Positions 36,805 to 45,900 of a stretch of 64,000 bases of DNA are shown one piece after another; the first letter of the stretch is position 1; each line of letters begins with the position of its first letter. The stretch is from NCBI RefSeq assembly GCF_037029465.1, contig NZ_JAYMEM010000006.1, positions 235,266 through 299,265 of the forward strand, given 5' to 3'. This stretch comes from Mesoflavibacter sp037029465. Its GTDB lineage: Bacteria > Bacteroidota > Bacteroidia > Flavobacteriales > Flavobacteriaceae. Below the pieces are notes generated by a model. That model was not told the DNA's origin. It saw nothing but the letters and a program-made list of their open reading frames with translations, and did not search any database. The position numbers were made by a program, and so were the translations under genes.

Positions 36805-36839
36805 AAAAAATCCATTCAATTTTTTGAATGGATTTTTTT
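36805..36839. terminator. Bidirectional terminator between the M56 gene and the lipoprotein gene
   Basis: ATCCATTCAA/TTGAATGGAT perfect 10-bp stem, TTTT loop, with A-run before and T-run after. It serves both convergent genes. Confidence 0.8.
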
Positions 36840-36859
36840 AAACTAACTCTAAATTATAA

Positions 36860-37378
36860 CTACATATCAGAATAGTTGATAGTAAAAGCACCTTCTGTTA
36901 ATGTATAAGTAGCACCTGTTGCTGCAGTTGGATCCGTTACAAAATTAAAAGTACCTGATATTGTATTGGTTTCTGTATTATGTTCTGTTATGACTAATGA
37001 ACCTGAAGCTGATTCGCCTACGTTTTCAAATTCATCATTTGGTGTGTAATATTGTGCATAAACATAGTAGTCTGCTGTTGCGTCTGGTGTTAAACTGTAA
37101 GTACCTGTAGGTATATTATTTGGTACAAAAATATTTATACCTGTAGTTTGTGTAGCACTTGCATTAATACTTGCGCTAAGTAAAATAGTATTTGAAACTC
37201 CGGTAGAATTAAAACCTGATACAAATTGAGGGTTAAAATCTGCTCCATCTACCTTACAGAAAAAAGAATTTGCAGAAGGGTTTTGGTCTTGGTTATTATC
37301 ATCATCACCAGAACAAGATGTTGCAACTGTTGAGATGAATAAAAATAAAAGCATTAAAGGTTTGATAAGTAATTTCAT
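36860..37378 (-). CDS. Hypothetical lipoprotein under the ECF-type promoter
   Basis: 172 residues with lipoprotein signal ending STVATSC (Cys22). The remainder is Asp/Asn-rich at first (GDDDNNQDQNPS), then a beta-rich domain with NTISGTFNF and YTLTEGAFTINY, resembling flavobacterial DUF6252-like lipoproteins. Function is unknown. Its promoter carries the same GTTAACC...GTCAC pattern as three neighbouring genes, so it is likely part of the regulon of the sigma factor at 39587. Confidence 0.75.
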   Translation of the reverse strand: MKLLIKPLMLLFLFISTVATSCSGDDDNNQDQNPSANSFFCKVDGADFNPQFVSGFNSTGVSNTILLSASINASATQTTGINIFVPNNIPTGTYSLTPDATADYYVYAQYYTPNDEFENVGESASGSLVITEHNTETNTISGTFNFVTDPTAATGATYTLTEGAFTINYSDM

Positions 37379-37411
37379 TTTAAATTTTATTAATTAATAG
37401 TTTGTTTTTAT

Positions 37412-37442
37412 CTATTAGTGACAAAAGACATAAAAGGTTAAC
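37412..37442 (-). promoter_or_regulatory. ECF-type promoter of the lipoprotein gene
   Basis: On the minus strand GTTAACCTTTT (37442-37432) and GTCACTAATAG (37422-37412). The distance from the first G of the -35 to the G of GTCAC is 20 bases, identical to the promoters at 39525-39495 and 40833-40863. The ATG lies 34 bases beyond. Confidence 0.7.
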
Positions 37443-37459
37443 ATTGTGTTTTTAGATAA

Positions 37460-39460
37460 TCATTCTAAAATCAACTTGGTCGTTAAAACCTTTTTATCCT
37501 GCTGTACTTTCAATAGATATACTCCTGTTTTTAGAGTATTAATATTCATAGAGATTTCTTGAGAACTTTGAGAGAACTTTTGTTTTAAAACAACTTGTCC
37601 AAGTAAATTGTAAATACTAACATTTATTGGATTTTTAATTGAACCTTTTATCTTAATAAACAACTGACCATTAGTTACTGGATTTGGATATATTTTATAG
37701 ACATCTGCAATATTAATATCTTCTGTACCTAAAGTACAGGCGTTTAAAATTGCAGTATCACTAACACAATCATTTAGGTTAAGGGCAATACTTCTAAGGT
37801 TATTAGCATCTGATAAATAAGTACAAAAATTAGGAAGACTACAGACCGTTAAATTAGGATTTTGTTGGATAACTAGTCTCCAAAAAGTACTTGGATCTAT
37901 GTTTTCTAAACTCGTTATATCTGTTAGATTATTATTTTGATTAATAATAATTTCGCCATTCACGATTGTTAAATTTTGAAATCCATCTAACGAAACTAAG
38001 TTAGCATTGTTTACTATTTCAAAATCATGATTAGTATATGTTCCTACAAAAGTTAAGCTAGATAATGCTGTTACATCTGTAAGTGAAGCGTTAGATGTTA
38101 TTTCTAAATCTGCACTAATAAAAGAGACATTATCTAAGCCAGCTAAACTTTGTAAACTTGGATTAAAAACAACTCTAATACGATATACCGAAGTAATGCC
38201 TTCTAAACCAATTAAATTAGTTAATATACTATTATCGTTTATAAAAATTTCTTCAACTGAAGACAAATTACTTAACCCGTTTATATTACCTAAATTATAA
38301 TTAGAATATAAACTTAAGGTTTCTCCAATAGAAGTTAATCCTACCAATCCGTCTAAATTTGATAAACTAGCATTACTATTAATTTGAAGTGTTTGACCTA
38401 TACCTAATAGATTTTGAAAACCATTTAAGTTATCCATCAAAGCATTATTTGAAATCCTTAAATCACCAACTATATTAGTTATGTTATTTAATGCCGATAA
38501 ATCTGTTAAGCTATTATTGTAATATAAAGAAAAGTCGCCACCAATAGTAGTTAAAGAAGTACTTAAACCATTAAGAGATGTTAGATTGTCATTATTTGAT
38601 ATATCAAAAAACTGAGGTGCATTTACATTAAAATTAGTAATCACTGTAGTTAATCCACCTAAACCTGTTAAATCTTGTAATTGGTCGTTATCTTCAATTC
38701 TAAAACTACCTTCAACATCACTTAAATTATCTAATCCCGTTAGGCTTATAATATTATCGTTTCTAAAAACAACTACTTGTGTGGTTACTTTTGTAAATCC
38801 TTCTAATCCTGAAAGGTCTGTTATACCTGAATTTTCAGAAATAATTAAAGATCCAGATTCTGTTATATTGTGCAAACCTGATAAATTTAAAAGACCAGGC
38901 ATCTTATTAATTTGAACTTCAAAACCTACCTTAGTAATATTCTCAAAAACACTTATTGATGAAATCAAAGGGTTATCATTAATCCAAAAATTACCAACAA
39001 TCTCTCCTAAGTTTCCATTTCCCATCGGAACTAAATTTGAAAGCCCATTTAGGTTAGCTAGCACTGGATTTTCATAAATCAAAAGTCCTCCATCATTAAG
39101 TATTGTCAAGCTTGTAAGAGCATCTATTTCGGTTAAAACTTGATTTCTATTAATAATTAAAGAATTTACTTCTTGAATATTTAAACCATTTAAAGTTGTC
39201 AGGTTACTAGTACCATAATTTGACCCAGAAATTGAAAACGTGCCTGTAACAAAATTTATATTTGCTAAAGGTGATAAATCTGAAATGTCCGAATTTGTAT
39301 TAATAAGTAAATTACCCGTTATGGTTGTACAAGTTGGGTAATTCACTAAAAAATTATCCACTTCATTCTGAGAAGCTAAAGTAACATTGCCTGTAGGACA
39401 TTGCGCATAAATAACACCTACAAAAAACAGATTGATTAATAAGAGTAGTTTTAACTTCAT
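37460..39460 (-). CDS. Surface L-domain/leucine-rich repeat protein with T9SS sorting domain
   Basis: 666 residues: signal peptide (ends IYAQC), then about 550 residues of repeats of roughly 24-26 residues. Each has the pattern L-x-x-L-x-G-L-x-x-L-T-x-V-x-G-x-L-x-I-x-x-N, which builds a solenoid like receptor L domains. The last 80 residues begin KIYPNPVTNGQLF and form a type A T9SS sorting domain, so it is attached to the surface or released. It may act in adhesion or recognition; no ligand is known. The ECF-type promoter lies 35 bases upstream. Confidence 0.85.
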   Translation of the reverse strand: MKLKLLLLINLFFVGVIYAQCPTGNVTLASQNEVDNFLVNYPTCTTITGNLLINTNSDISDLSPLANINFVTGTFSISGSNYGTSNLTTLNGLNIQEVNSLIINRNQVLTEIDALTSLTILNDGGLLIYENPVLANLNGLSNLVPMGNGNLGEIVGNFWINDNPLISSISVFENITKVGFEVQINKMPGLLNLSGLHNITESGSLIISENSGITDLSGLEGFTKVTTQVVVFRNDNIISLTGLDNLSDVEGSFRIEDNDQLQDLTGLGGLTTVITNFNVNAPQFFDISNNDNLTSLNGLSTSLTTIGGDFSLYYNNSLTDLSALNNITNIVGDLRISNNALMDNLNGFQNLLGIGQTLQINSNASLSNLDGLVGLTSIGETLSLYSNYNLGNINGLSNLSSVEEIFINDNSILTNLIGLEGITSVYRIRVVFNPSLQSLAGLDNVSFISADLEITSNASLTDVTALSSLTFVGTYTNHDFEIVNNANLVSLDGFQNLTIVNGEIIINQNNNLTDITSLENIDPSTFWRLVIQQNPNLTVCSLPNFCTYLSDANNLRSIALNLNDCVSDTAILNACTLGTEDINIADVYKIYPNPVTNGQLFIKIKGSIKNPINVSIYNLLGQVVLKQKFSQSSQEISMNINTLKTGVYLLKVQQDKKVLTTKLILE

Positions 39461-39494
39461 AGATACAAATAGTTTTAAATTAATAGTCTTGTAC

Positions 39495-39525
39495 CTATTT
39501 GTGACAGCTTATTAAAAAGGTTAAC
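39495..39525 (-). promoter_or_regulatory. ECF-type promoter of the L-domain protein
   Basis: Minus strand GTTAACCTTTT (39525-39515) and GTCACAAATAG (39505-39495), again 20 bases between the first G of each element. It leads to the ATG at 39460. Confidence 0.7.
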
Positions 39526-39559
39526 ACACTTTTTTAATACATTTGTTAATAGACACCAT

Positions 39560-39590
39560 GTTAACCTTTCTAAAGTTGTCTCATAAATGA
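39560..39590 (+). promoter_or_regulatory. Diverged ECF-type promoter at the sigma-factor start
   Basis: GTTAACCTTTC (39560-39570), then GTCTCATAA at 39578. The spacing is 18 rather than 20 bases, and the -10 runs into the ATG at 39587. Compared with the promoter at 40833 it looks like a copy missing two bases. It may be weak autoregulation or a leaderless start. Confidence 0.45.
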
Positions 39591-40120
39591 GTAAAGATTT
39601 GACTATTGAAGCTTTAAAAGCTGGAGATCAAAAAACATATGCTAGACTATATACTGCGTATAAAAAAGACTTTATAAGCTTTGCTCATAAATTTAAAATA
39701 GAAGAAAGTGATATTCTAGACATCTATCAAGACACTTTTTTAGCACTTTATGACAATGTTGCTAGAGGCAAAATAGACCAACTTTCATGCAGTTTAAAAA
39801 CCTATATTTTTAGTATAGGAAAATATAAAATCTATGAACATTTAAGAGCTAACAAAAAATTAGTATTAGAAGAAAACTTAGAAGATGAATGTGTGATAGA
39901 CCACTTAAATCTAGAAAATAACCAACTAACTGAAAGGCAAGAAAAATTTAAAATAGCTTTTGAGAAACTAGGTGAAAACTGTCAAAAAATAATTAACCTT
40001 TTTTACTTAGATAAAAAAAGCATCAAACAGATTAAAATCTTAGGCAACTATAAAAACGAAAATACTGTAAAAGCTCAAAAGTCTAGATGTATGAAGACTT
40101 TAAGAGAATTAATAAAATAG
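39587..40120 (+). CDS. ECF-type RNA polymerase sigma factor
   Basis: 177 residues. Region 2 is seen as ARLYTAYKKDFISFAH and DILDIYQDTFLALYDN (about 20-65), and region 4 as a helix-turn-helix near 125-172 (CQKIINLFYLDKKSIKQI). No region 3 or signal peptide. A TPR membrane protein gene follows at five bases, a place usually taken by an anti-sigma or sensor. A shared promoter motif (GTTAACC, GTCAC) before this gene and three neighbours suggests their expression depends on it. The start is the ATG at 39587; if the upstream motif truly drives it, a TTG at 39599 could be the start instead. Confidence 0.88.
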   Translation: MSKDLTIEALKAGDQKTYARLYTAYKKDFISFAHKFKIEESDILDIYQDTFLALYDNVARGKIDQLSCSLKTYIFSIGKYKIYEHLRANKKLVLEENLEDECVIDHLNLENNQLTERQEKFKIAFEKLGENCQKIINLFYLDKKSIKQIKILGNYKNENTVKAQKSRCMKTLRELIK

Positions 40121-40124
40121 CAAA

Positions 40125-40832
40125 ATGGATAGAGAAAAACTCATACAAGATTATCTTTCTGACAGGCTAAAAGGTGAACGACTGGATTATTTTAATCAAT
40201 TAATTGAAACCGATACGCAATTTAAAGTCGAAGTCGAAGAAGCAAAAGACTTACAAGAAGCTTTAATAAGTAGAAAAAAAGATGATTTAAAAGCTTCTTT
40301 TAATACCATTGACCAAAAAAACACCTCAACATTCAATTATAAAAAACTGCTAATAGCAGCAATATTAATTATTGGATTAGGGTTATTGACTATCCCTTTT
40401 TTAAATAAAAGCACAGACCATCAAAAGTTATATGCACAACATTTTGAGCCTTATAGAAACATTATAAAACCGATAGAAAGAGGCACTGAGAGTAATGATT
40501 TAGAAACCACAGCTTTTTTTAATTATGAAACTAAAAACTATAAAAAAGCTATAAAAAATTTTGACAGTTTATATAAAAAAACAAATAGCTCATATCTTCT
40601 TTTTTACAAAGCAAATTGCTTGTTAGAACTTGATAAAAATGAACAAGCCATAAAAACACTATTAAAACATCAAGAGTTTAAAGACTCCTTTTTTGATAAA
40701 AGTAAATGGTATTTAGCTTTAGCTTATTTAAAAAACAATCAAATTGAAAAAGCTAAATCAGAATTAACAAGTATTGTCTCAAATAAAACTTATAAGTATA
40801 AAGAAGCAAATTTGTTATTAAAATCTTTATAA
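40125..40832 (+). CDS. Single-pass membrane TPR protein, candidate anti-sigma factor
   Basis: 235 residues. The first about 65 residues are charged and helical (LIQDYLSDRLKGERLDYFNQLIETD), as in zinc-free anti-sigma domains. A membrane helix follows (LLIAAILIIGLGLLTIPFL, about 67-85), then TPR-like repeats in the periplasm (about 125-235). Coupling to the sigma gene at five bases gives the inference of a regulator that senses something outside the inner membrane. No HxxxCxxC zinc motif is seen. It could also act with the CHAT/TPR protein nearby. Confidence 0.65.
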   Translation: MDREKLIQDYLSDRLKGERLDYFNQLIETDTQFKVEVEEAKDLQEALISRKKDDLKASFNTIDQKNTSTFNYKKLLIAAILIIGLGLLTIPFLNKSTDHQKLYAQHFEPYRNIIKPIERGTESNDLETTAFFNYETKNYKKAIKNFDSLYKKTNSSYLLFYKANCLLELDKNEQAIKTLLKHQEFKDSFFDKSKWYLALAYLKNNQIEKAKSELTSIVSNKTYKYKEANLLLKSL

Positions 40833-40863
40833 GTTAACCTTTTTAAAGTTTTGTCACTAATAA
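40833..40863 (+). promoter_or_regulatory. ECF-type promoter of the fibre-like protein
   Basis: GTTAACCTTTT (40833-40843) and GTCACTAATAA (40853-40863), 20 bases between the first G of each, starting one base after the stop of the anti-sigma candidate. The gene start at 40876 is 13 bases beyond. Confidence 0.7.
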
Positions 40864-40875
40864 GAAAAACCAGTG

Positions 40876-42906
40876 ATGAAACATAAATTTTTAATCTGTT
40901 TTACTTTATTTTTTAACATCTGTTTATCTCAAGTTGGTATTAATAACACTAATCCTAACGCTACTTTAGAGATAACAGTAAGTAATACAACAACACCTCA
41001 AAATACAGATGGGTTGTTAATACCCAGAGTTAGTAATTTTCCTGCTACCAATCCAACAGCAGCTCAAAACAGCATGCTTATATATCTTACCAATAATGTT
41101 GGAGGTAACACACCAGGTTTTTATTATTGGAACAACAACTCTACTTCTTGGGAAAAGATTGGTTGGTCAAGAAAAGGTAATAGAGGTACAGATTCTACTA
41201 TTAATTTTTTAGGCACTTTAGACAATCAAGATTTAACATTTAGAACTAATGATATTGAACATTGGAGGATGAGCACAAAAGGACAATTAGAGTCTTTACA
41301 AAATAGAGGTGCAATTTATATTGGGGAAAACGCAGGAGAGAATGATCAAAGCTCCTCTTTCGCTTTTGACAGTAACTCTAGTATTTTCATTGGAAAAAAC
41401 GCAGGCTATAGTAATACTACTGGCATCAACAATATAGCTATTGGTCCAATGTCCTTAAATTCTAATACAACTGGTGGAGCAAATATAGCAATAGGACCTA
41501 ACACCCTACTTTTTTCAACTTCAGATTCTAATACAGCTATAGGCGAAGCCGCATTAAGAAATTTAACAACAGGAGAACATAATACATCTGTAGGAAGCTT
41601 ATCAGGATACTCAACTTCTACAGGCTCATATAATACTTTTTTAGGCCAAACTGCAGGTATGGGCAATACAACAGGTAATAATAATGTTTATTTAGGCAAT
41701 GGTACTGCAAGATACAGCGGTAATAGTTCAAATAACGTAGTAATTGGACAGACTACTTTTTACAATAGCAATGGTACTGGAAATGTAATTATTGGTAAAG
41801 GAGCAGGTAATAGGTTAGAAAATATTGCTTCTAATGTTTTTATTGGTCAAAATGCTATGACTTCTACAGGCACAATAAATAGAACTGGAAACCAAAATGT
41901 TGCTATAGGTGAAAGAGCTGGTTATGAATCTGGTGATGTAAATGGAAATATCTTAATTGGTTACAGCTCTGGAACAGGAATTACAGAGAGCAATAGATTA
42001 TACATAGAAAATTCATCTTCAACTTCTCCCCTAATATATGGTGAATTTGATAATGATATGATTAGAATAAATGGCACTTTACAAATTGGAAAACTAAACT
42101 TAACTGGTTACGTTTTTCCAACAACAAGAGGAAATAATGGAGAAGTAATGGTAACCGACGCTAATGGCAATTTAACTTGGCAAAATATAACAGGCTCAAG
42201 TCCTTTTACTAAAACTGGTACTACAATTAGACCAACTAGCATAGGAGACGATTTAAGTTTTGATAGCTCTGACTCTAGTATCACTTTTGCAGCTACTAGC
42301 ACATCTGCTCCGCCTATGATTAATATGTATTCTAGTGGCTCTACTAATTACGAAAGAATGGTAATTGCACATAGCGAAACTAGCCCTAATTATGGACTAA
42401 AATATACAGATACTGGTGATTATTTTAGTATTGTTGGTGCTGGCAACGAAATGATTAGATTAAACACCATTGGTGCTAATCCACTTACTGTTAATGGCAC
42501 TGCAACTTTTGGTAATTCTGGTAACCAATACACTTTACCAAGTACAGATGGACAAAAAGGAAATGTTCTAACAACAGATAGTGCAGGTAATGTAAATTGG
42601 TCTGGTACTATGACAAAAAACATTACCTCTACAGGTTTTGTTTTTGGTAATTTTACAATCACAGATACAATTTACACATTAAAAGTTCTTAATACAATTA
42701 CTAGTATTACCATACCAGATGCTACTATTCAAACTGGAAGAATTATAGTACTAATTGGCACAAACGGTATTACCACAAAAAGCTTTAATATTACCAACGG
42801 TAATGTTTATGATGTAGTGACTAATTCAAATATTACTAGTATAAGTGCTAATCAAAGATTTACAATTCAAAGTGATGGTACAGATTGGTTAGTTATTTCA
42901 AATTAA
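40876..42906 (+). CDS. Secreted tail-fibre/YadA-head-like repeat protein
   Basis: 676 residues from the ATG at 40876 (a GTG one codon earlier is possible). Signal peptide, then a segment with NSMLIYLTNN and GFYYWNNNSTSWEK, typical of Bacteroidota fibre proteins. Residues about 155-380 hold many short repeats of the form IGxxAGxxNTTGxxNxAIG, a left-handed beta-roll as in YadA heads. Later segments repeat GEVMVTDANGNLTWQ and GNVLTTDSAGNVNWS. No T9SS tag and no membrane anchor. It probably forms trimeric surface fibres. The ECF-type promoter precedes it. Confidence 0.8.
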   Translation: MKHKFLICFTLFFNICLSQVGINNTNPNATLEITVSNTTTPQNTDGLLIPRVSNFPATNPTAAQNSMLIYLTNNVGGNTPGFYYWNNNSTSWEKIGWSRKGNRGTDSTINFLGTLDNQDLTFRTNDIEHWRMSTKGQLESLQNRGAIYIGENAGENDQSSSFAFDSNSSIFIGKNAGYSNTTGINNIAIGPMSLNSNTTGGANIAIGPNTLLFSTSDSNTAIGEAALRNLTTGEHNTSVGSLSGYSTSTGSYNTFLGQTAGMGNTTGNNNVYLGNGTARYSGNSSNNVVIGQTTFYNSNGTGNVIIGKGAGNRLENIASNVFIGQNAMTSTGTINRTGNQNVAIGERAGYESGDVNGNILIGYSSGTGITESNRLYIENSSSTSPLIYGEFDNDMIRINGTLQIGKLNLTGYVFPTTRGNNGEVMVTDANGNLTWQNITGSSPFTKTGTTIRPTSIGDDLSFDSSDSSITFAATSTSAPPMINMYSSGSTNYERMVIAHSETSPNYGLKYTDTGDYFSIVGAGNEMIRLNTIGANPLTVNGTATFGNSGNQYTLPSTDGQKGNVLTTDSAGNVNWSGTMTKNITSTGFVFGNFTITDTIYTLKVLNTITSITIPDATIQTGRIIVLIGTNGITTKSFNITNGNVYDVVTNSNITSISANQRFTIQSDGTDWLVISN

Positions 42907-42960
42907 AAAAATTAATGCAACAGGTTTTTATGTTTTAAAAACTATTATTCCTTAATCTAC

Positions 42961-45900
42961 CTAAGCCGCCTTTTTAAGGCGGTTTTTTATTACTAAACCT
43001 AAAGGAATAATTAACAATATTAACCACCAATAGCTTATGTTACCTTCATTTTTTACTGCTATTGTGTCTCCTGTAACTACAAATCCTGACCAATAATATG
43101 GATGTTTTAAAGCGACATCATCTGTATTATTTAAGTAGTCTAATTTAGCCAATTGCAAGGCTTTATCTTTAGTTTCACCTTGCTTTAAATAGTTATAAAA
43201 AGAAGTCATGATTATAGAGGTTTCTTTATCAGGCACTTTCCAAAGACTCATGATAGTACTTGGTACACCTGTGTAAGTAAAAGCGCGTGCCATACTCATT
43301 AATCCTTCTGATTTCTCAAGTTTTCCAAAACCTGTATTACAAGCACTTAAGACTGCCAAATTAGCATTTAAATTTAAGCTATATATTTCTGCAGCTGTAA
43401 GTGATTGATTAGGCTCAACTTCATTAAAAAGAAGTTTATTATTCATTGGATTACTTTGATTTAATGTAGAATGCATCGCTAAGTGCAATACCCCATAATT
43501 TTTACCTTCTTCAACAAATAAATCCTTACTAGCTTTTTCATTTACATAAGTTGTTCCTCCATAAATTGCTTTAATATTTTCTACCTCATCAACGTTGTTT
43601 GTCAAAGCTATTTTTGAGTATTTAGGAGCAAATCCTGCCCAACCTTTAGATTGCGTTTTTAAGCTTTTTTGTTCTTCTAAAAGCGTTAAGGAACCTGCAT
43701 AAGAAATACTAAAACTTTCAACCAGATAATGATTATTTTGCACTAGAACTTCAAATGGTAGAACAGTTAAAATATCATCTGCAATGATGGTTATTTTTTT
43801 AATATCCTTTTCAATTTTAGGCAACACTAAATTAGAAATACCTTTTGATGTTTCGGTTAAGGATACTCTATTGTTAATTTGACTTTTAAATTGGGTAATT
43901 TTATCTCTTAGAGCAACTATGTCTTTTAATTGGGTAATTTCAATATTTTCTTTTGAAATCTTGAAACAGTACCCAATGTTCTTATCTATGTAGTACTCTA
44001 AAATAGCTTCATCACTATATAATTTGGTTTGATAAGACTTTAAATTATCAGAAACTTTTACGCGTTTTAAAGATGCATATTTAGGGTAATTTACATTTAA
44101 ATCGGTAATTAAATTCTCATATTCAAGAGATAAATTTTGTTGCTCTAAATAGAGTTTATTAAGCAGTTCTTCATTCGAATTCGTTTGTTGTTTTAAAAAC
44201 TGAATATTATTATAAACACTCTGCAATTTATCTTTTAATTGCTGTTCTTTTTCTATTAATTCTTTTGGTACACCAGCAATGTTTTTAAACTTAACTTGCT
44301 GAATTCCTTCTAATAACGCTGAATTTTTATTAACCTCTATAAGCTTTAAAAAAAGATTTAAATAGCTTTCTTGACTTGTTTTTTGATATGCTTTGTAAAC
44401 ACTATTTAATGTTTGTGTAATAGCTTCTTTTAAGTAATTAGCGTAGTAAACTTGATTGTTATGGTTAGAAAAATTATTCTTACTATCTATAACTAATTTT
44501 ATAAATCGGTTAGTTTCTTCTTCTAAATTAAAATTAGGAGATTGCCAGGATAATTCAATTTGAAGTGCTTTTAATTGTATTTGCTGAAATGCTGAAATTT
44601 GAACATCTGAATATCTTTTTTCTAGTTCTAAAATCAAAGATTTAGCCGCTTCAAATTCACTTTTATTTTTCAAATAATTTATCTTCTGTATCAAATATTC
44701 AACTTGAAAATAAGTTGCATTTTTAAATTTTGTACTTAAAAGCATGTCTTGCCTTTTAAAAACATTGTCATCATAAAAACCTAAATCAATCAAGCTTTTA
44801 TTAGCTTTAAGTTCAAATAAACCTCTATCAATATTCTTAGCTATTTTAGATGTTTTTTTTAAAAAATTAATAGCGTTTAAAGTGTCTTTAGCTTGCATGT
44901 ACAAATCACCTAATTGATAATTTGCATTGGCAACATATCTGTGGTTTTCTTTTGTTTTAGTGAAAATTTCATTAAACGCTTCGTTTGCTAAAGCTAAAGC
45001 TTCTTCTTTTTGATTGTTTTTTATTAGCACATTAGCTAATACAAATTTTGAAGTCGCTATCATATAAAACTCGGTTTCACCTAACACTTCCATAGCCAGA
45101 CCAAGTGACTTTTCTGCATATTTTTTAGCATTTTCTATATCATAATTAGATAGGTATGCTGCAGATAAATTTCGATAATCATCTACTAAATATTGGTTTT
45201 TAGGGTTTAGAATCGAATCAAAAGTTACGGCTTTTGTAAAGTATGTTATTGACTGATCAGAATTACCCAATCGATCATTATATGTTAACCCTAAATTATA
45301 ACTGTTTGCTGCTAATATATTGTAGTTGGGATCTACTAATTCTTCTCCAATTTTTATAGATTTTTTGTAATTAGTTAATGAACTATCAATAGCTTCTTTT
45401 CCATCATAAGCAACACCTAAAACAGAATAAGCTACAGATAAATTTTTCTTTAAATGTTTAGATTTAAAATAGTTTATTGCTTCTTGTAAATTAGCAATAG
45501 CTTTATCATATTTAGCTGAATCTATGTAAACTCTTGCTAAATATTCTTTAGAGAACATTTCTGTTAATGTATCCTTTTTTTTACAGTCTTTATATTGGTC
45601 TATAACTTCTAAAACTTCATTTAAATAAAGACGTCTTTTAACTTGTGACTTTGTGTAGACTTTGTAATAATCAATACTATGTTTAATCGTAGAATCTTTT
45701 AAATTATTAGCTACATACAAGCTATCTGCTTTTAAAAATTTTGTTCTTCCAAGCTTAAACTTACTTTGTTCTAAATCTAATTTTGCGCTTAAAACCAATG
45801 TTTGTAAATACGTTGAGTCACTTTGTTTTAAACTATCAATTCTAATGCTTACAACGGTATCTAATTGTTTAAGTAAAGCTCTATCTCCTGTTTTTAAGTA

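Noticed and set aside
37460..39460. Tandem DNA repeats or CRISPR in the L-domain gene
   Set aside because: The periodicity is at protein level only, with variable DNA and an open frame throughout.
40876..42906. Prophage tail fibre
   Set aside because: The repeats look fibre-like, but there is a signal peptide, no phage gene is near, and the promoter is shared with surface proteins.
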